Shown in pieces: positions 24,425 through 39,119 of a stretch of DNA of 64,000 bases (positions are counted from its first letter, which is position 1; every line of letters starts with the position of its first letter). The notes beneath the pieces were generated by a model, which did no database searches, was not told the origin of the DNA, and was given only the letters and a program-made list of their open reading frames with translations. The stretch covers positions 1,297,001 to 1,361,000 of the forward strand of contig JAQISU010000115.1 of assembly GCA_029339505.1 (NCBI GenBank), written 5' to 3'. The translations under genes and the position numbers were made by a program. This stretch comes from Unio delphinus (lineage: Eukaryota > Mollusca > Bivalvia > Unionida > Unionidae).

Positions 24425-27085
24425 CAGTTTCAGAATCTTCTTGAGTATGGAAATTTGATAGGTGGCAACCCAATTATTTTTGGAGATTTCAACTTTCACT
24501 GTGACAGTCATGGAAACTATTACTTGTCAAAACTCCTAGATTCCATTCATGTTTTCAACCTTAAACAGTCAGTTAACCAACCCACCCATAAACTTCGTCA
24601 CATCTTAGATTGGATTCTTCATAGACCTGATGATAATATTCTGCAATCCACCGTTGTAACCCACAAACTTGCACCTGATCACCTCTGCATTATATATCAT
24701 CTCGATATTTCAGTCCCTAACCTTCCACCTTTATTTGTTACTAAGAGAAACCTTGGTATGATAAATAGAACCAAATTAATGCATTACATCCAAGAAAACC
24801 TAACAACTTGCTTACCTCCTACAGCATAACAACTCAATAACTGCCTGCATTCATTGCTTGAAAACATGCCCAGCCACCAAGTGCAGAGTATCAATAACAA
24901 AAGTATTCTCCATGGTATAGCAGTGTTAGGGACCATCTTCGTATTGCTAAAATACATCGCTAAGAGACATTGCCATAAAGCAGAGAGGCTTTGGCTTTCC
25001 ACCCAACTCACTACAGTAGAACCTGTCTTGAAAGACCACCCTTTCTGCTATAAAATGATGGTCTTTCAAGACAAGTGGTCTCTCATAACAGGTTACAATG
25101 TTAGATAATCATTAAATTCGTGCCTTGAGAATATGGTCTCTCAAGACAGGTGGTCTCACATAGCAGTGGTCTTTCAAGACAGATTTCACTGTATTCATAA
25201 ACAAATCTATGAAGCCGATAAGAAGAACGTCACAAACGTAGTCCATTTAGTCAAATTATCCCACTACAGAACTAAGATTACTGAGAGTTCCAGCTGCAAA
25301 AAGCTCTTTGAGATTACTAACAAACTTTAAATGTCAAGGAACAAATGTACACCACTTCCAACTACCACTCTCTAGTAGACCTTCCTGACCTAATTGTAAA
25401 TTTCTTCTGTGACAAAGTACAAACCAGTAGAGATACGCTTGACAACACAATTTTAATTTACTCATTGTCACCATACAGTTAAAGTTTCAGCAACAACCAT
25501 TAAGAGCATTTGAACTGGTTTCTATGGATTTAGTAAGGAAAATCATGATGAAGACTGCACAAAAGTCATGTGAACTTGATCCAATTCCAAAATCACTGCT
25601 GCTTGAGTGCTTAGACCCAATATTGCCTTCACTAACTGATGTTAATAGTATCTCTGTCTCTTCCAGGAGATTTCCAGTCATTTTTCAAAACTGCCTTCGT
25701 AAAGCCTCTGCTGAAAAAACCAACAATTGACCATAACTATTTAAATAACTACCGCCCAGTTTCTAATCTCTGTTCATGTAAAATATCTTATAAAAAAACT
25801 TAGAAAAGTTGTTCTAACCCAACTTGTATCTCATTTGAATTCAAACAGTCTTTTTAGCAATGTTTAGTCTGCATATCGCCCTTGCCACAGTACGGAAACT
25901 ACTCTTCTGAAAGTATTTATTGACATTCTCTTTGCTTTGGATAGCGGAAAGAGTACAGTCCTCACCCTCCTTGATGTCTGCAGCATTTGACACAATAGAC
26001 CATGATATATTACTTCACCATCTGCAGCAGGTATTTGGCATTCAAATACAGCCTTACAGCGGTTTAAGTCCTACTTAGCCAACAGGACACAAATTTATCT
26101 GCAAATGGAATACACTCCACCCCAGTTGATCTATGTTTTTCTGTTCCACAGGGGTCTGTTATCGAACCTGTTCTCTTCATTCTATACACTCTGTCGCTCT
26201 CAAGTGTCATAGATCACCATCCAGTGTCTCACCAATTGTACGCTGATGACACCCAAATATACAAATCTAGCCACCTAATTGAAGCTACCATCCAAGGAGT
26301 AGAGAGGTACATTTTTTAAGTTAAATCATGGATGACATGTAAAATGTTGCAGAAGAATGATTATAAAACTTAGTCAATTCTGAGCAAAACACAATGACTT
26401 TCTCATTTACAGTAACCTCAAACAATAAATATCAGCATCACCAACATTAAATTCAGACAGTCAGTACGAAACCTAGGTGTTACTCTAGACATTGCATCAA
26501 CATGTCATAAACATATTCAAGGCTGCTTATCTGGAGCCAAGATGCATCAGCTCCATTCACAAATATCTTTAAATTGATGACACTAAAACACTTGTGTGTT
26601 CCTTATTATTTTCAAGGCTGAAACTTAAAAACACAGCTGCTGGGATCATCCTTAGAGTACGATGATCAGAACATACCTCCCCGCTGCACTGTACCCTACA
26701 CTTGCTATCCATTCAATCCAGTATCAAACACAAAATTTGTTCTCTGGCGGACTCCAGTCCAATATATCTATCCGGCCTCACCTATGTGTACACACTAGCA
26801 AGATACTTACACTCCTCTTCTGACAATCGTATACTCATTGTTCCCACTATGAAAATGAAGTTATATGGACAGCATTCTTTTGCATACCAGGGCTCAGCAA
26901 CATGGAATGAATTGCCCATTGAAATTAGACAGTGACACAAAGACAGTTATCCCTTTCAAGAGTGCTTTTAAAACTCACTTTTTCGATTGCAAGAACAAAC
27001 TTAAAGAACTAATGTTTCATATCTTAAATATTTTCAGCATTTTTTATGTTTTCCAATTTCATGGATTTTGTTTTTCTGTAGTCAT
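24425..27085 (+). mobile_element. LINE relic with endonuclease and RT remnants
   Basis: The longest copy of the LINE family, plus strand, with many frameshifts. The endonuclease C-terminal part is readable (GGNPIIFGDFNFHCDSHG, then HILDWILHR and APDHLCIIYHLDI) at about 24455-24830. RT core motifs follow in broken frames (KPLLKKP, NYRPVSNL, VPQGSVIEPVLF-like, YADDTQIY near 26240). The C-terminal segment at 26702-27030 matches 6430-6740 (GSATWNELPIEIRQ). A 178 bp MITE has inserted at 25014-25191. The copy is 5'-truncated before 24425 and ends near 27085 against a SINE. Confidence 0.85.
25012..25193. mobile_element. TA-flanked MITE, copy 1
   Basis: A 178 bp element with ends CAGTAGAACCTGTCTTGAAA and the partial inverse TTTCAAGACAGATTTCACTG, flanked by TA on both sides as for Tc1/mariner-type elements. 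Internal sequence repeats the TCTTTCAAGACA motif in both directions. It interrupts the LINE relic, so it is younger than that copy. Related copies are at 37256-37405 and about 52673-52830. Confidence 0.8.
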
Positions 27086-27390
27086 ATCAGCTGCAGAAGT
27101 GTGAGATCATGGGTTCGATCCTCGGCCGAGTCATACCAAAGACTTACAAAAATGGTACTAACAGCTGCCTCACTTGACGCTCAGCATTAAGAGGTTATTG
27201 TTAGGACTGGTTGGCCTGGTGTTAGGATAATGTGAGTGGGTGTGACGTCATGCTGCATGTCTGCGGCATGATGCCCCAGTGCTATACATCACTATAAGCT
27301 GCCTCACTGCAGACATCGTAGTGATATGACTGAAATTTTTTAAAGCTTCATTAAAAATCATAATTAAACAAACAAACAAACAAACAATAT
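27082..27390 (+). mobile_element. SINE-1 (tRNA-derived), 5'-truncated
   Basis: Starts within the tRNA-like head at the B box (GGGTTCGATCCTC). It continues through the family body (AAGAGGTTATTGTTAGGACT, ACTGCAGACATCGTAGTGAT) and ends in (AAAC)n. Full-length relative at 41203-41528. Confidence 0.8.
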
Positions 27391-27540
27391 GTAGTCAAGA
27401 AGCAGTAGAACTTGTGACAGTTATGGCTAATAATTTGGTTGCCTAGCTCAATATGTATTCAAGAAGCAATAGAACCTATACGTGTGATAGCTATCAGTGA
27501 TAACTAATTTTAATATCACGATGTGAACAAATAAATTAAG
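27391..27540. other. Short spacer
   Basis: Contains diverged repeats of AAGAAGCAGTAGAACCT-type sequence (27398-27480), but nothing classifiable. Confidence 0.35.
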
Positions 27541-28487
27541 AGTACTGCATTAGGATTGAAGCATTAAGAAGGCCTGGATATCATGAATGGCCAGATAAGA
27601 ATACTACATTAAGATTGAATGATTTAGAAGGCCTGAATGTTATGAGTGGCCAGATAAGAATACTACATTAAGATTGAATTATTTAGAAGGCCTGAATGTT
27701 ATGAATGGCCAGATAAGAGTACTACATTAAGATTGAATTATTTAGAAGGCCTGAATGTTATGAGTGGCCAGATAAGAGTACTACATTAAGATTGAATTAT
27801 TTAGAAGGCCTGAATGTTATGAGTGGCCAGATAAGAGTACTACATTAAGATGGAATTATTTAGAAGGCCTGAATGTTATGAGTGGCCAGATAAGAATACT
27901 ACATTAAGATTGAATGATTTAGAAGGCCTGAATGTTATGAGTGGCCAGATAAGAATACTACATTAAGATTGAATTATTTAGAAGGCCTGAATGTTATGAG
28001 TGGCCAGATAAGAATACTACATTAAGATTGAATGATTTAGAAGGCCTGAATGTTATGAGTGGCCAGATAAGAGTACTACATTAAGATTGAATTATTTAGA
28101 AGGCCTGAATGTTATGAATGGCCAGATAAGAGTACTACATTAAGATTGAATTATTTAGAAGGCCTGAATGTTATGAGTGGCCAGATAAGAATACTACATT
28201 AAGATTGAATGATTTAGAAGGCCTGAATGTTATGAGTGGCCAGATAAGAATACTACATTAAGATTGAATTATTTAGAAGGCCTGAATGTTATGAGTGGCC
28301 AGATAAGAATACTACATTAAGATTGAATGATTTAGAAGGCCTGAATGTTATGAGTGGCCAGATAAGAATACTACATTAAGATTGAATTATTTAGAAGGCC
28401 TGAATGTTATGAGTGGCCAGATAAGAATACTACATTAAGATTGAATGATTTAGAAGGCCTGAATGTTATGAATGGCCAGATAAGGGT
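27541..28487. repeat. 59 bp minisatellite, about 16 copies
   Basis: The unit contains TTAGAAGGCCTGAATGTTAT and GGCCAGATAAGAATACTACA. Units alternate between AATGATTT and AATTATTT and between GAATACT and GAGTACT, giving a partly dimeric (118 bp) pattern. Confidence 0.95.
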
Positions 28488-30020
28488 AGATAAAGGGATT
28501 AAGTATGAAAATTATCGCTGTCTCAAACAAGTGCAGTAAAATATTTAACTTGTCTGACTTATGAAAGTTATTAAACATGCATATCGGGCTATGAAATCTG
28601 AGCTTTTTGTGCTTTTATTCTAAGTCTCCTTCCCTCATTTTCACAAAATACCATACTGTCTGACTTACATATTGGGCTATGAAATCTGAGCTATTTGTGC
28701 TTTTATTCTAAGTTTTCCCTCCCCCATTTTCATGTGAATTACCATATCTTGAGTCATGCTCAAATGAAATGTTTTGGTATAATTTGCATGTGCTGAATTA
28801 GAAAAATGAAGCCATCTTTGTGACACCCTTTAAATTAAATTTTACACAATTTATTAAAAACATACATCACATCAGTCTCCAATCTTACTATTGTTTTCTG
28901 GTGACCTTTTGCAAATTCTTGACCTCATTTTATTTTCTGCTGAAATTTGCAAATTTCTCACACATGGTTATATTGAATTGATTTGTGAACATTCAATGTT
29001 CAAGAATACATTCACTTTTTGTATATTTCTGATAATTTTGAAGCCTCTCTGTGCCTCTTTATTAAGTGTTACATCTTTTTGCATCAAATAAACAAATTCT
29101 TGAGTCATTCGCAACTCAAAACTATATAGTACTCTAAACCTAGTCATGCATGTTGATGTTTGTGTATACATTAATAAAAAAAATCATAATTTAGCCAATA
29201 CAAATTGACATTTTAAGATTAATATATGATAAGATACTTTTGGTTGATCTTCGTATCTTTAATATAAAATTAAGTACCAAACAAAATATAATCCTGACCA
29301 TTACAGTATCTTTAGCAATATTAGAGTTTATGAAAAAAAGGCAAGCGTTAAGGTCTGGAATTGGAGAAAGGAGGAACTGGCTCTATATTTGTTCTCATGA
29401 AAAAGTTATGATTATGTTTTTTGAATAAAAAAAATGATCGTCTCTTCTTAATAATAACAATATTAATATTTATATTCACATTTTACAAAATAACAGGAAA
29501 TGGTTTTCTTTTCTTCTAAATTCTTCAAAATGGTTGAACACTTATCTCTTTATTTGCTTATACTAAATATAAATATTTATTTTATTAGTACCAGTGTCTC
29601 TCAATAAGAAAATAAAAGTAATAAATCACTATCACACATGTTAAATCAAATATTGAAAATACATCATTGTACATGTACGTATGTTTTGTTATCAATTTAG
29701 CATAATGACTGAAATTACTTTGGTATAATATAAATCAGATTGGATTAAGTGAAATTTGTATCTTTAACTCGGTTATGGCTCAGTGTAGTCATTTTTTACA
29801 TTTGTACATGATCTGCATACAGAGAAGAGTTGTTTTTGGTCGTCATTGGTGACCTTTAAGAAAGACATAATTCGTGGGCTTAATGTGGGTATTTGCAACG
29901 CATTTTACTGTTATTCTTACCAAGAAAAAAGCACTAGAAGTATGTCTATGGCAGGTGTAAATGAGTGTATATGTGCATTTCTTTTTAGTTTTGTCTGCAT
30001 TTTAACAACTCTGTTATATA
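28488..30020. other. Gene-free AT-rich region
   Basis: Contains an imperfect direct repeat of about 50 bp (GGGCTATGAAATCTGAGCT at about 28584 and 28674). Otherwise nothing supportable. Confidence 0.45.
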
Positions 30021-33000
30021 TGACAATAATGGACATTTGATATTTCAACCATGACAGGAATGGACATTTGAAATTTCAACCATGACAATAATGAACATTT
30101 GATATTTCAACCATGACAATAATGGACATTTGATATTTCAACCATTACAATAATGGACATTTGATATTTCAACCATGACAGTAATGGACATTTGAAATTT
30201 CAACCATGACAATAATGGACATTTGATATTTCAACCATTACAATAATGGACATTTGATATTTCAACCATGACAGTAATGGACATTTGAAATTTCAACCAT
30301 GACAATAATGGACATTTGATATTTCAGCCATGACAATAATGGACATTTGATATTTCAACCATGGCAATAATGGACATTTGATATTTCAACCATGACAGTA
30401 ATGGACATTTGATATTTCAACCATGACAATAATGGACATTTGATATTTCAACCACGACAATAATGGACATTTGATATTTCGACCACGACAGTAATGGACA
30501 TTTGATATTTCAACCATGACAATAATGGACATTTGATATTTCAACCATGACATATATGGACGTTTGATATTTCAACCATGACAATAATGGACATTTGATA
30601 TTTCAGCCATGACAGTAATGGACATTTGATATTTCAAACCATGACAATAATGGACATTTGATATTTCAATCATGACAATAATGGACATTTGATATTTCAG
30701 CCATGACAGTAATGGACATTTTATATTTCAACCATGACAATCATGGACATTTGATATTTCAACCACAACAATAATGGACATTTGATATTTCAGCCACAAC
30801 AATAATGGACATTTGATATTTCAACCATGACAATAATGGACATTTGATATTTCAACCATGACAATAATGGACATTTGATATTTCAACTATGACAATAATG
30901 GACATTTAATATTTCAACCATGACAATAATGGACATTTGATATTTCAACCATGACAATAATGGACATTTGATATTTCAACCATGACAGTAATGGACATTT
31001 GATATTTCAGCCATGACAGTAATGGACATTTGATATTTCAACCATGACAATAATGGACATTTGATATTTCAACCATGACAATAATGGACATTTGATATTT
31101 CAACCATGACAATAATGGATATTTGATATTTCAATCATGACAATAATGGACATTTGATATTTCAGCCATGACAATAATAAACATTTGATATTTGAATCAT
31201 GACAATAATGGACATTTGATATTTCAACCATGACAATAATGGACATTTCATATTTTAACCATGACAATAATGAACATTTAATATTTCAACCATGACAATA
31301 ATGGACATTTGATATTTCAACCATGGCAGTAATGGACATTTTATATTTCAGCCATGACAATAATGGACATTTGATATTTCAACCATGGCAGTAATGGACA
31401 TTTGATATTTCAACCATGACAATAATGGACATTTGATATTTCAACCATGACAGTAATGGACATTTGATATTTCAACCATGACAATAATGGACATTTGATA
31501 TTTCAGCCACAACAGTAATGGACATTTGATATTTCAACCATGACAATAATGGACATTTGATATTTCAACCACGACAATAATGGACATTTGATATTTCGAC
31601 CACGACAGTAATGGACATTTGATATTTCAACCATGACAATAATGGACATTTGATATTTCAACCATGACAGTAATGGACATTTGATATTTCAACCATGACA
31701 ATAATGGACATTTGATATTTCAACTATGACAGTAATGGACATTTGATATTTCAACCATGACATATATGGACATTTGATATTTCAACCATGACATATATGG
31801 ACATTTGATATTTCAACCATGACAATAATGGACATTTGATATTTCAGCCATGACAGTAATGGACATTTGATATTTCAACCATGACAGTAATGGACATTTG
31901 ATATTTCAATCATGACAATAATGGACATTTGATATTTCAACCATGACAATAATGGACATTTGATATTTCAACCATCACAATAATGGACATTTGACATTTC
32001 AACCACGACAATAATGGACATTTTAAATTTCAACCATGACAATAATGGACATTTGATATTTCAACCATGACATATATGGACATTTGATATTTCAGCCATG
32101 ACAATAATGGACATTTGATATTTCAACCATGACAATAATGGACATTTGATATTTCAACCACGACAATAATGGACATTTGATATTTCGACCACGACAGTAA
32201 TGGACATTTGATATTTCAACCATGACAATAATGGACATTTGATATTTCAACCATGACAGTAATGGACATTTGATATTTCAACCATGACAATAATGGACAT
32301 TTGATATTTCAACCATGACAGTAATGGACATTTGATATTTCAACCAGGACAATAATGGACATTTGATATTTCAACCATGACATATATGGACATTTGATAT
32401 TTCAACCATGACAATAATGGACATTTGATATTTCAGCCATGACAGTAATGGACATTTGATATTTCAACCATGACAATAATGGACATTTGATATTTCAATC
32501 ATGACAATAATGGACATTTGATATTTCAACCATGACAATAATGGACATTTGATATTTCAACCATCACAATAATGGACATTTGACATTTCAACCACGACAA
32601 TAATGGACATTTTAAATTTCAACCATGACAATAATGGACATTTGATATTTCAACCATGACATATATGGACATTTGATATTTCAGCCATGACAATAATGGA
32701 CATTTGATATTTCAACCATGACAATAATGGACATTTGATATTTCAACCATGACAATAATGGACATTTGATATTTCAGTCATGACAATAATGGACATTTAA
32801 TATTTCAACCGTGACAATAATGGACATTTGATATTTCAACCATGACAGTAATGGACATTTGATATTTCAATCATAACAATAATGGACATTTAATATTTCA
32901 ACCATGACAATAATGGACATTTGATATTTCAATCATGACAGTAATGGATATTTGATATTTCAATCATGACAGTAATGGACATTTGATATTTCAACCATGA

Positions 33001-33345
33001 CAGTAATAGACATTTAATATTTCAACCATGACAGTAATAGACATTTAATATTTCAACCATGACAGTAATGGACATTTAATATTTGAACCATGACAGTAAT
33101 GGACATTTGATATTTCAACCATGACAAGTAATGGACATTTGATATTTCAGCCACAACAGTAATGGACATTTGATATTTCAACAATGACAGTAATGGACAT
33201 ATGATATTTCAGCCATAAGAATAATGGACATTTGATATTTCAACCATGACAATAATAGACATTTGATATTTCAACCATGACAGTAATGGACATTTGATAT
33301 TTCAACCATGACAGTAATGGACATTTAATATTTCAACCATGACAT
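30021..33345. repeat. 31 bp minisatellite, about 107 copies (3.3 kb)
   Basis: Unit: TGACAATAATGGACATTTGA followed by TATTTCAACCA. Variants (ACAGTAATGG, ACATATATGG, CAGCCATGAC, CGACCACGAC) are arranged in recurring order. A block of about 19 units (about 590 bp) is duplicated, as seen from rare variants at about 31970-32100 and 32560-32690. Confidence 0.97.
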
Positions 33346-33833
33346 ATATTTGGATGTGACAATATCCACTTTTTATATGTATAATATTGATGTATTCAGA
33401 AAAGTACATTGTGATCACCATCACCCTATAGGAGCTGCACCTATTGCTAATGAAAATGTCAATTGAAGAATAACATATAAATTTTTAGCACATGGTGAGA
33501 TCATATAGATTTCACAGCATTGCTTAGGGAGCACTTTACAGATATTATAAATGTCTGAGAGTGGAGGGTGTAAAGCTAGGTTGTTTACATTTGCACCTTA
33601 ATTCATAAAATGGTTTTACACAATACTGAAATAAACATAAAAGTGTGCATACTTGTTGTTTTTGTAGGCTACAAATCCCAACAGCATGATCATCTGTATA
33701 GTAGCCTTTTTATCTCTTGTATTTGATCTGTTTCTACAAAGTGAGTATCAGTAATGTAGTATATAAAAAAGTTCAAGTGATTTTAATGGGATTAGGTTAC
33801 TTCTCATAGCTTAGAACTTAGCTAACAAGGATA
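33346..33833. other. Gene-free spacer
   Basis: Single-copy sequence between two minisatellites; no gene seen. Confidence 0.4.
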
Positions 33834-36231
33834 TTACTTGATTGTCTGTGCCTAATGATCATTTTGATGAAAAGACTATTTCATGCATATGTGTTTTATA
33901 TTACTCGATTGTCTGTGCCTAATGATCATTTTGATGAAAAGACTATTTCATGCATATGTGTTTTATATTACTTGATTGTCTGTGCCTAATGATCATTTTG
34001 ATGAAAAGACTATTTCATGCAAATGTGTTTTATATTACTTGATTGTCTGTGCCTAATGATCATTTTGATGAAAAGACTATTTCATGCATATGTGTTTTAT
34101 ATTACTTGATTGTCTGTGCCTAATGATCATTTTGATGAAAAGACTATTTAATGCATATGTGTTTTATATTACTTGATTGTCTGTGCCTAATGATCATTTT
34201 GATGAAAAGACTATTTCATGCTTGTTTTATATTACTTGATTGTCTGTGCCTAATGATCATTTTGATGAAAAGACTATTTCATGCATATGTGTTTTATATT
34301 ACTCGATTGTCTGTGCCTAATGATCATTTTGATGAAAAGACTATTTAATGCATATGTGTTTTATATTACTTGATTGTCTGTGCCTAATGATCATTTTGAT
34401 GAAAAGACTATTTAATGCATATGTGTTTTATATTACTTGATTGTCTGTGCCTAATGATCATTTTGATGAAAAGACTATTTCATGCATATGTGTTTTATAT
34501 TACTTGATTGTCTGTGCCTAATGATCATTTTGATGAAAAGACTATTTAATGCATATGTGTTTTATATTACTTGATTGTCTGTGCCTAATGATCATTTTGA
34601 TGAAAAGACTATTTCATGCATATGTGTTTTATATTACTTGATTGTCTGTGCCTAATGATCATTTTGATGAAAAGACTATTTCATGCTTGTTTTATATTAC
34701 TTGATTGTCTGTGCCTAATGATCATTCTGATGAAAAGACTATTTCATGCATATGTGTTTTATATTACTCGATTGTCTGTGCCTAATGATCATTTTGATGA
34801 AAAGACTATTTAATGCATATGTGTTTTATATTACTTGATTGTCTGTGCCTAATGATCATTTTGATGAACAGACTATTTAATGCATATGTGTTTTATATTA
34901 CTCGATTGTCTGTGCCTAATGATCATTTTGATGAAAAGACTATTTAATGCATATGTGTTTTATATTACTTGATTGTCTGTGCCTAATGATCATTTTGATG
35001 AAAAGACTATTTAATGCATATGTGTTTTATATTACTTAATTGTCTGTGCCTAATGATCATTTTGATGAAAAGACTATTTAATGCATATGTGTTTTATATT
35101 ACTTGATTGTCTGTGCCTAATGATCATTTTGATGAAAAGACTATTTCATGCATATGTGTTTTATATTACTTGATTGTCTGTGCCTAATGATCATTTTGAT
35201 GAAAAGACTATTTAATGCATATGTGTTTTATATTACTTGATTGTCTGTGCCTAATGATCATTTTGATGAAAAGACTATTTCATGCAAATGTGTTTTATAT
35301 TACTTGATTGTCTGTGCCTAATGATCATTTTGATGAAAAGACTATTTAATGCATGTGTTTTATATTACTTGATTGTCTGTGCCTAATGATCATTTTGATG
35401 AAAAGACTATTTAATGCATATGTGTTTTATATTACTTGATTCTCTGTGCCTAATGATCATTTTGATGAAAAGACTATTTAATGCATATGTGTTTTATATT
35501 ACTTGATTCTCTGTGCCTAATGATCATTTTGATGAAAAGACTATTTAATGCATATGTGTTTTATATTACTCGATTGTCTGTGCCTAATGATCATTTTGAT
35601 GAAAAGACTATTTCATGCATATGTGTTTTATATTACTTGATTGTCTGTGCCTAATGATCATTTTGATGAAAAGACTATTTCATGCATATGTGTTTTATAT
35701 TACTCGATTGTCTGTGCCTAATGATCATTTTGATGAAAAGACTATTTCATGCATATGTGTTTTATATTACTTGATTGTCTGTGCCTAATGTTCATTTTGA
35801 TGAAAAGACTATTTAATGCATATGTGTTTTATATTACTTGATTGTCTGTGCCTAATGATCATTTTGATGAAAAGACTATTTCATGCAAATGTGTTTTATA
35901 TTACTTGATTGTCTGTGCCTAATGATCATTTTGATGAAAAGACTATTTAATGCATATGTGTTTTATATTACTTGATTGTCTGTGCCTAATGATCATTTTG
36001 ATGAAAAGACTATTTCATGCATATGTGTTTTATATTACTTGATTGTCTGTGCCTAATGATCATTTTGATGAAAAGACTATTTAATGCATATGTGTTTTAT
36101 ATTACTTGATTGTCTGTGCCTAATGATCATTTTGATGAAAAGACTATTTCATGCATATGTGTTTTATATTACTCGATTGTCTGTGCCTAATGATCATTTT
36201 GATGAAAAGACTATTTCATGCATATGTGTTT
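33834..36231. repeat. 67 bp minisatellite, about 36 copies (2.4 kb)
   Basis: Unit contains TTGATTGTCTGTGCCTAATG and ATCATTTTGATGAAAAGACT. Very homogeneous. A shortened unit (CATGCTTGTTTTATATT) occurs at about 34216 and 34683, marking a block duplicated with an offset near 465 bp. Open frames here are repeat artefacts. Confidence 0.97.
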
Positions 36232-37137
36232 TGACACCTCTTCGTAACTATTACTGGGCAGTTTTATTCCGTCTTATTAAGAAACCCTGTGCAGTGTTCG
36301 GAACACTTGCATGCTGTAGTGTACTAAATTTTTAAAACATCGCCAAGATTTTGGGATTAATTTTTATGTTGGATAAATATGACTTCATACGTTAATCATC
36401 TTATATCTTAGCAACATTACATAATTTCATTGGTGCCGAGTGCAAAGTTGTAAATAAACATGCATCTTGTGCCAGCTGACATAAATTAGTCCGTGCATCT
36501 ACAGAAAAAGAGACAGAGATTTGTGTAATTAATCATTTTATATGGTATTTTAATGAGCCAAAAAGGGATAAAACAATGGAAATCATTATTAATTGTATGC
36601 CTGTGGTTGGAATAATGCAGTGGAGACCCAAGTAACTCTGAACTTGCAAAGCTCAATAAAATTGCATCAAAACAAATGACCATCATGGGTGTTTAAAGCA
36701 AAAATAAACTAACAAACTTGATCAGAGTGATGAAGGAACTTTCAAAACTTTAGACTTAGATGAAAAGCTTCTGTGGAGAAATCTTAATATGAAAAAGAGT
36801 GAATGTAGTATCATGTTTTGTTTAAAGATAAAACGAATGATAGGGACATGTAATATGGCCATTAGTTATTTTCGAGTGTCATGGAAAATTTATCAAATTT
36901 AAATGGAAAGAAGCTAATAATATTAAATAAATTACTAAAGAAAAAGTGTATGTCTTCTTTGATTCCTTCATGCTGCATGCAACATTAAAGAATGGCAAGG
37001 TAAAGGTATTGTTGTAAGGTAACAATCACTTATCAGCTTTTCTTATGTATTCTTTCATTTGTTATAATATTTCAGAATGAATTTGCAATCTGAACAAATA
37101 TATAATGGTGACAATAAGCATACAATTAATAAACAAG
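36232..37137. other. Gene-free region
   Basis: AT-rich single-copy sequence. No gene is supported. Confidence 0.4.
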
Positions 37138-39085
37138 TATATCAGTAATCATGAAGTGTATCAGTAATCTTGAAGTGTATCAGTAATCATGAAGAATAGA
37201 AGTAATCATAAAAGATATAAGTAATAATGAAGTATATGTGCATTAATGAAGTATACAGTAAAACCCGTTTTGAGAGACTGGAATCTCAATGGCATTGCAC
37301 AGATTTATTCATTATATAGTGTTATGACCTGTTATGAGAGACCACCTGTCTTCAGATACCATTATTTTTGGTAGAAAGGGTGATATTTCAAGACAGGTTC
37401 TACTGTATCAGTAATCATGAGGTACAATAGTAATCATGAAGTATATACTAGAAATTATGAGGTATAGTATTAATGATTTGGTATAATCATAATCATGAAT
37501 TATATCGGTAATCATGTGATATAATAGTAATCTTGATGTATATAAGTAATCATGCAATATAGTAGTAATCATGCAGTATATCAGTAATCATGCAATATAG
37601 TAGTAATCATACATTATATCAGTAATCATGTGATATAGTAGTAATCATGTTGTTTATCAGTAATCATGTGATATAGTAGTAATCATGCAGTATATCAGTA
37701 ATCATGCAATATAGTAGTAATCATGCATTATATCAGTAATCATATGATATAGTAGTAATCATGCAGTATATCAGTAATCATTTGATATAGTAGTAATCAT
37801 GCAGTATATCAGTAATCATGTGATATAGTAGTAATCATGCAGTATATCAGTAATCATGTGATATAGTAGTAATCATGCAGTATATCAGTAATCATGTGAT
37901 ATAGTAGTAATCATGTTATCAGTAATCATGTGATATAGTAGTAATCATGCAGTTTATCAGTAATCATGTGATATAGTATATTCATGCAGTATATCAGTAA
38001 TCATGTGATGTAGTAATCATGCAGTATATCAGTAATCATATGATATAGTAGTAATCATGCAGTATATCAGTAATCATGTGATATAATTTTAATCATGCAG
38101 TATATCAATAATCATGCAATATAGTAGTAATCATGCAGCATATCAGTAATCATGCAATATAGTAGTAATCATGCAGTATATCAGTAATCATTTGATACAG
38201 TAGTAATCATGCAGTATATCAGTAATCATGTGATATAGTAGTAATCATGCAGTATATCAGTAATCATTTGATATAGTAGTAATCATGCAGTATATCAGTA
38301 ATCATGTGATATAGTAGTAATCATGCAGTATATCAGTAATCATGTGATATAGTAGTAATCATGTTGTTTATCAGTAATCATGTGATATAGTAGTAATCAT
38401 GCAGTTTATCAGTAATCATGTGATATAGTATATTCATGCAGTATATCAGTAATCATGTGATATAGTAGTAATCATGCAGTATATCAGTAATCATGTGTTA
38501 TAGTAGTAATCATGCAGTATATCAGTAATCATGTGATATAATAGTAATCATGCAGTATATCAGTAATCATGCAATATAGTAGTAATCATGCAGCATATAA
38601 GTAATCATGCAATATAGTAGTAATCATGCAGTATATCAGTAATCATTTGATATAGTAGTAATCATGCAGTTTATCAGTAATCATGTGATATAGTAGTAAT
38701 CATGCAGTATTTCAGTAATCATGTGATATAGTAGTAATCATGTTGTTTATCAGTAATCATGTGATATAGTAGTAATCATGCAGTATATCAATAATCATGT
38801 GATATAGTAGTAATCATGCAGTATATCAGTAATCATGCAATATAGTAGTAATCATGCAGTATATCAGTAATCATGTGATGTAGTAGTAATCATGCAGTAT
38901 ATCAGTAATCATGTGATGTAGTAGTAATCATGCAGTATATCAGTAATCATGTGATGTAGCAGTAATCATGAGGTAGGTTAGTAATAATGAAGTCTATAAG
39001 TAAATGTGAGGTATATGTAGTAATCATGCAGTATAATAATAATCATGGGATTTGCTGTATATGTAGGAAGAATACAAATTAGTTA
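37138..39085. repeat. 19/38 bp minisatellite around AGTAATCATG
   Basis: Composite of two related 19 bp half-units, CAGTATATCAGTAATCATG and TGATATAGTAGTAATCATG. The left edge is degenerate and is interrupted by a MITE at 37256-37405. The array is homogeneous from about 37530 to 38960. Confidence 0.95.
37254..37407. mobile_element. TA-flanked MITE, copy 2
   Basis: About 150 bp, ends CAGTAAAACCCGTTTTGAGA and CAAGACAGGTTCTACTG, flanked by TA. Inserted into the degenerate start of the AGTAATCATG minisatellite. Same family as 25014-25191. Confidence 0.8.
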
Positions 39086-39119
39086 ATCATCAGATATCAT
39101 AAAGTCAGCTGTTTCTCAG

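Noticed and set aside
27541..28487. CRISPR array
   Set aside because: Direct tandem units with no unique spacers, in a eukaryotic context; a minisatellite. The same applies to the other arrays.
34151..36335. Identical 65-codon frames
   Set aside because: Created by the 67 bp minisatellite.
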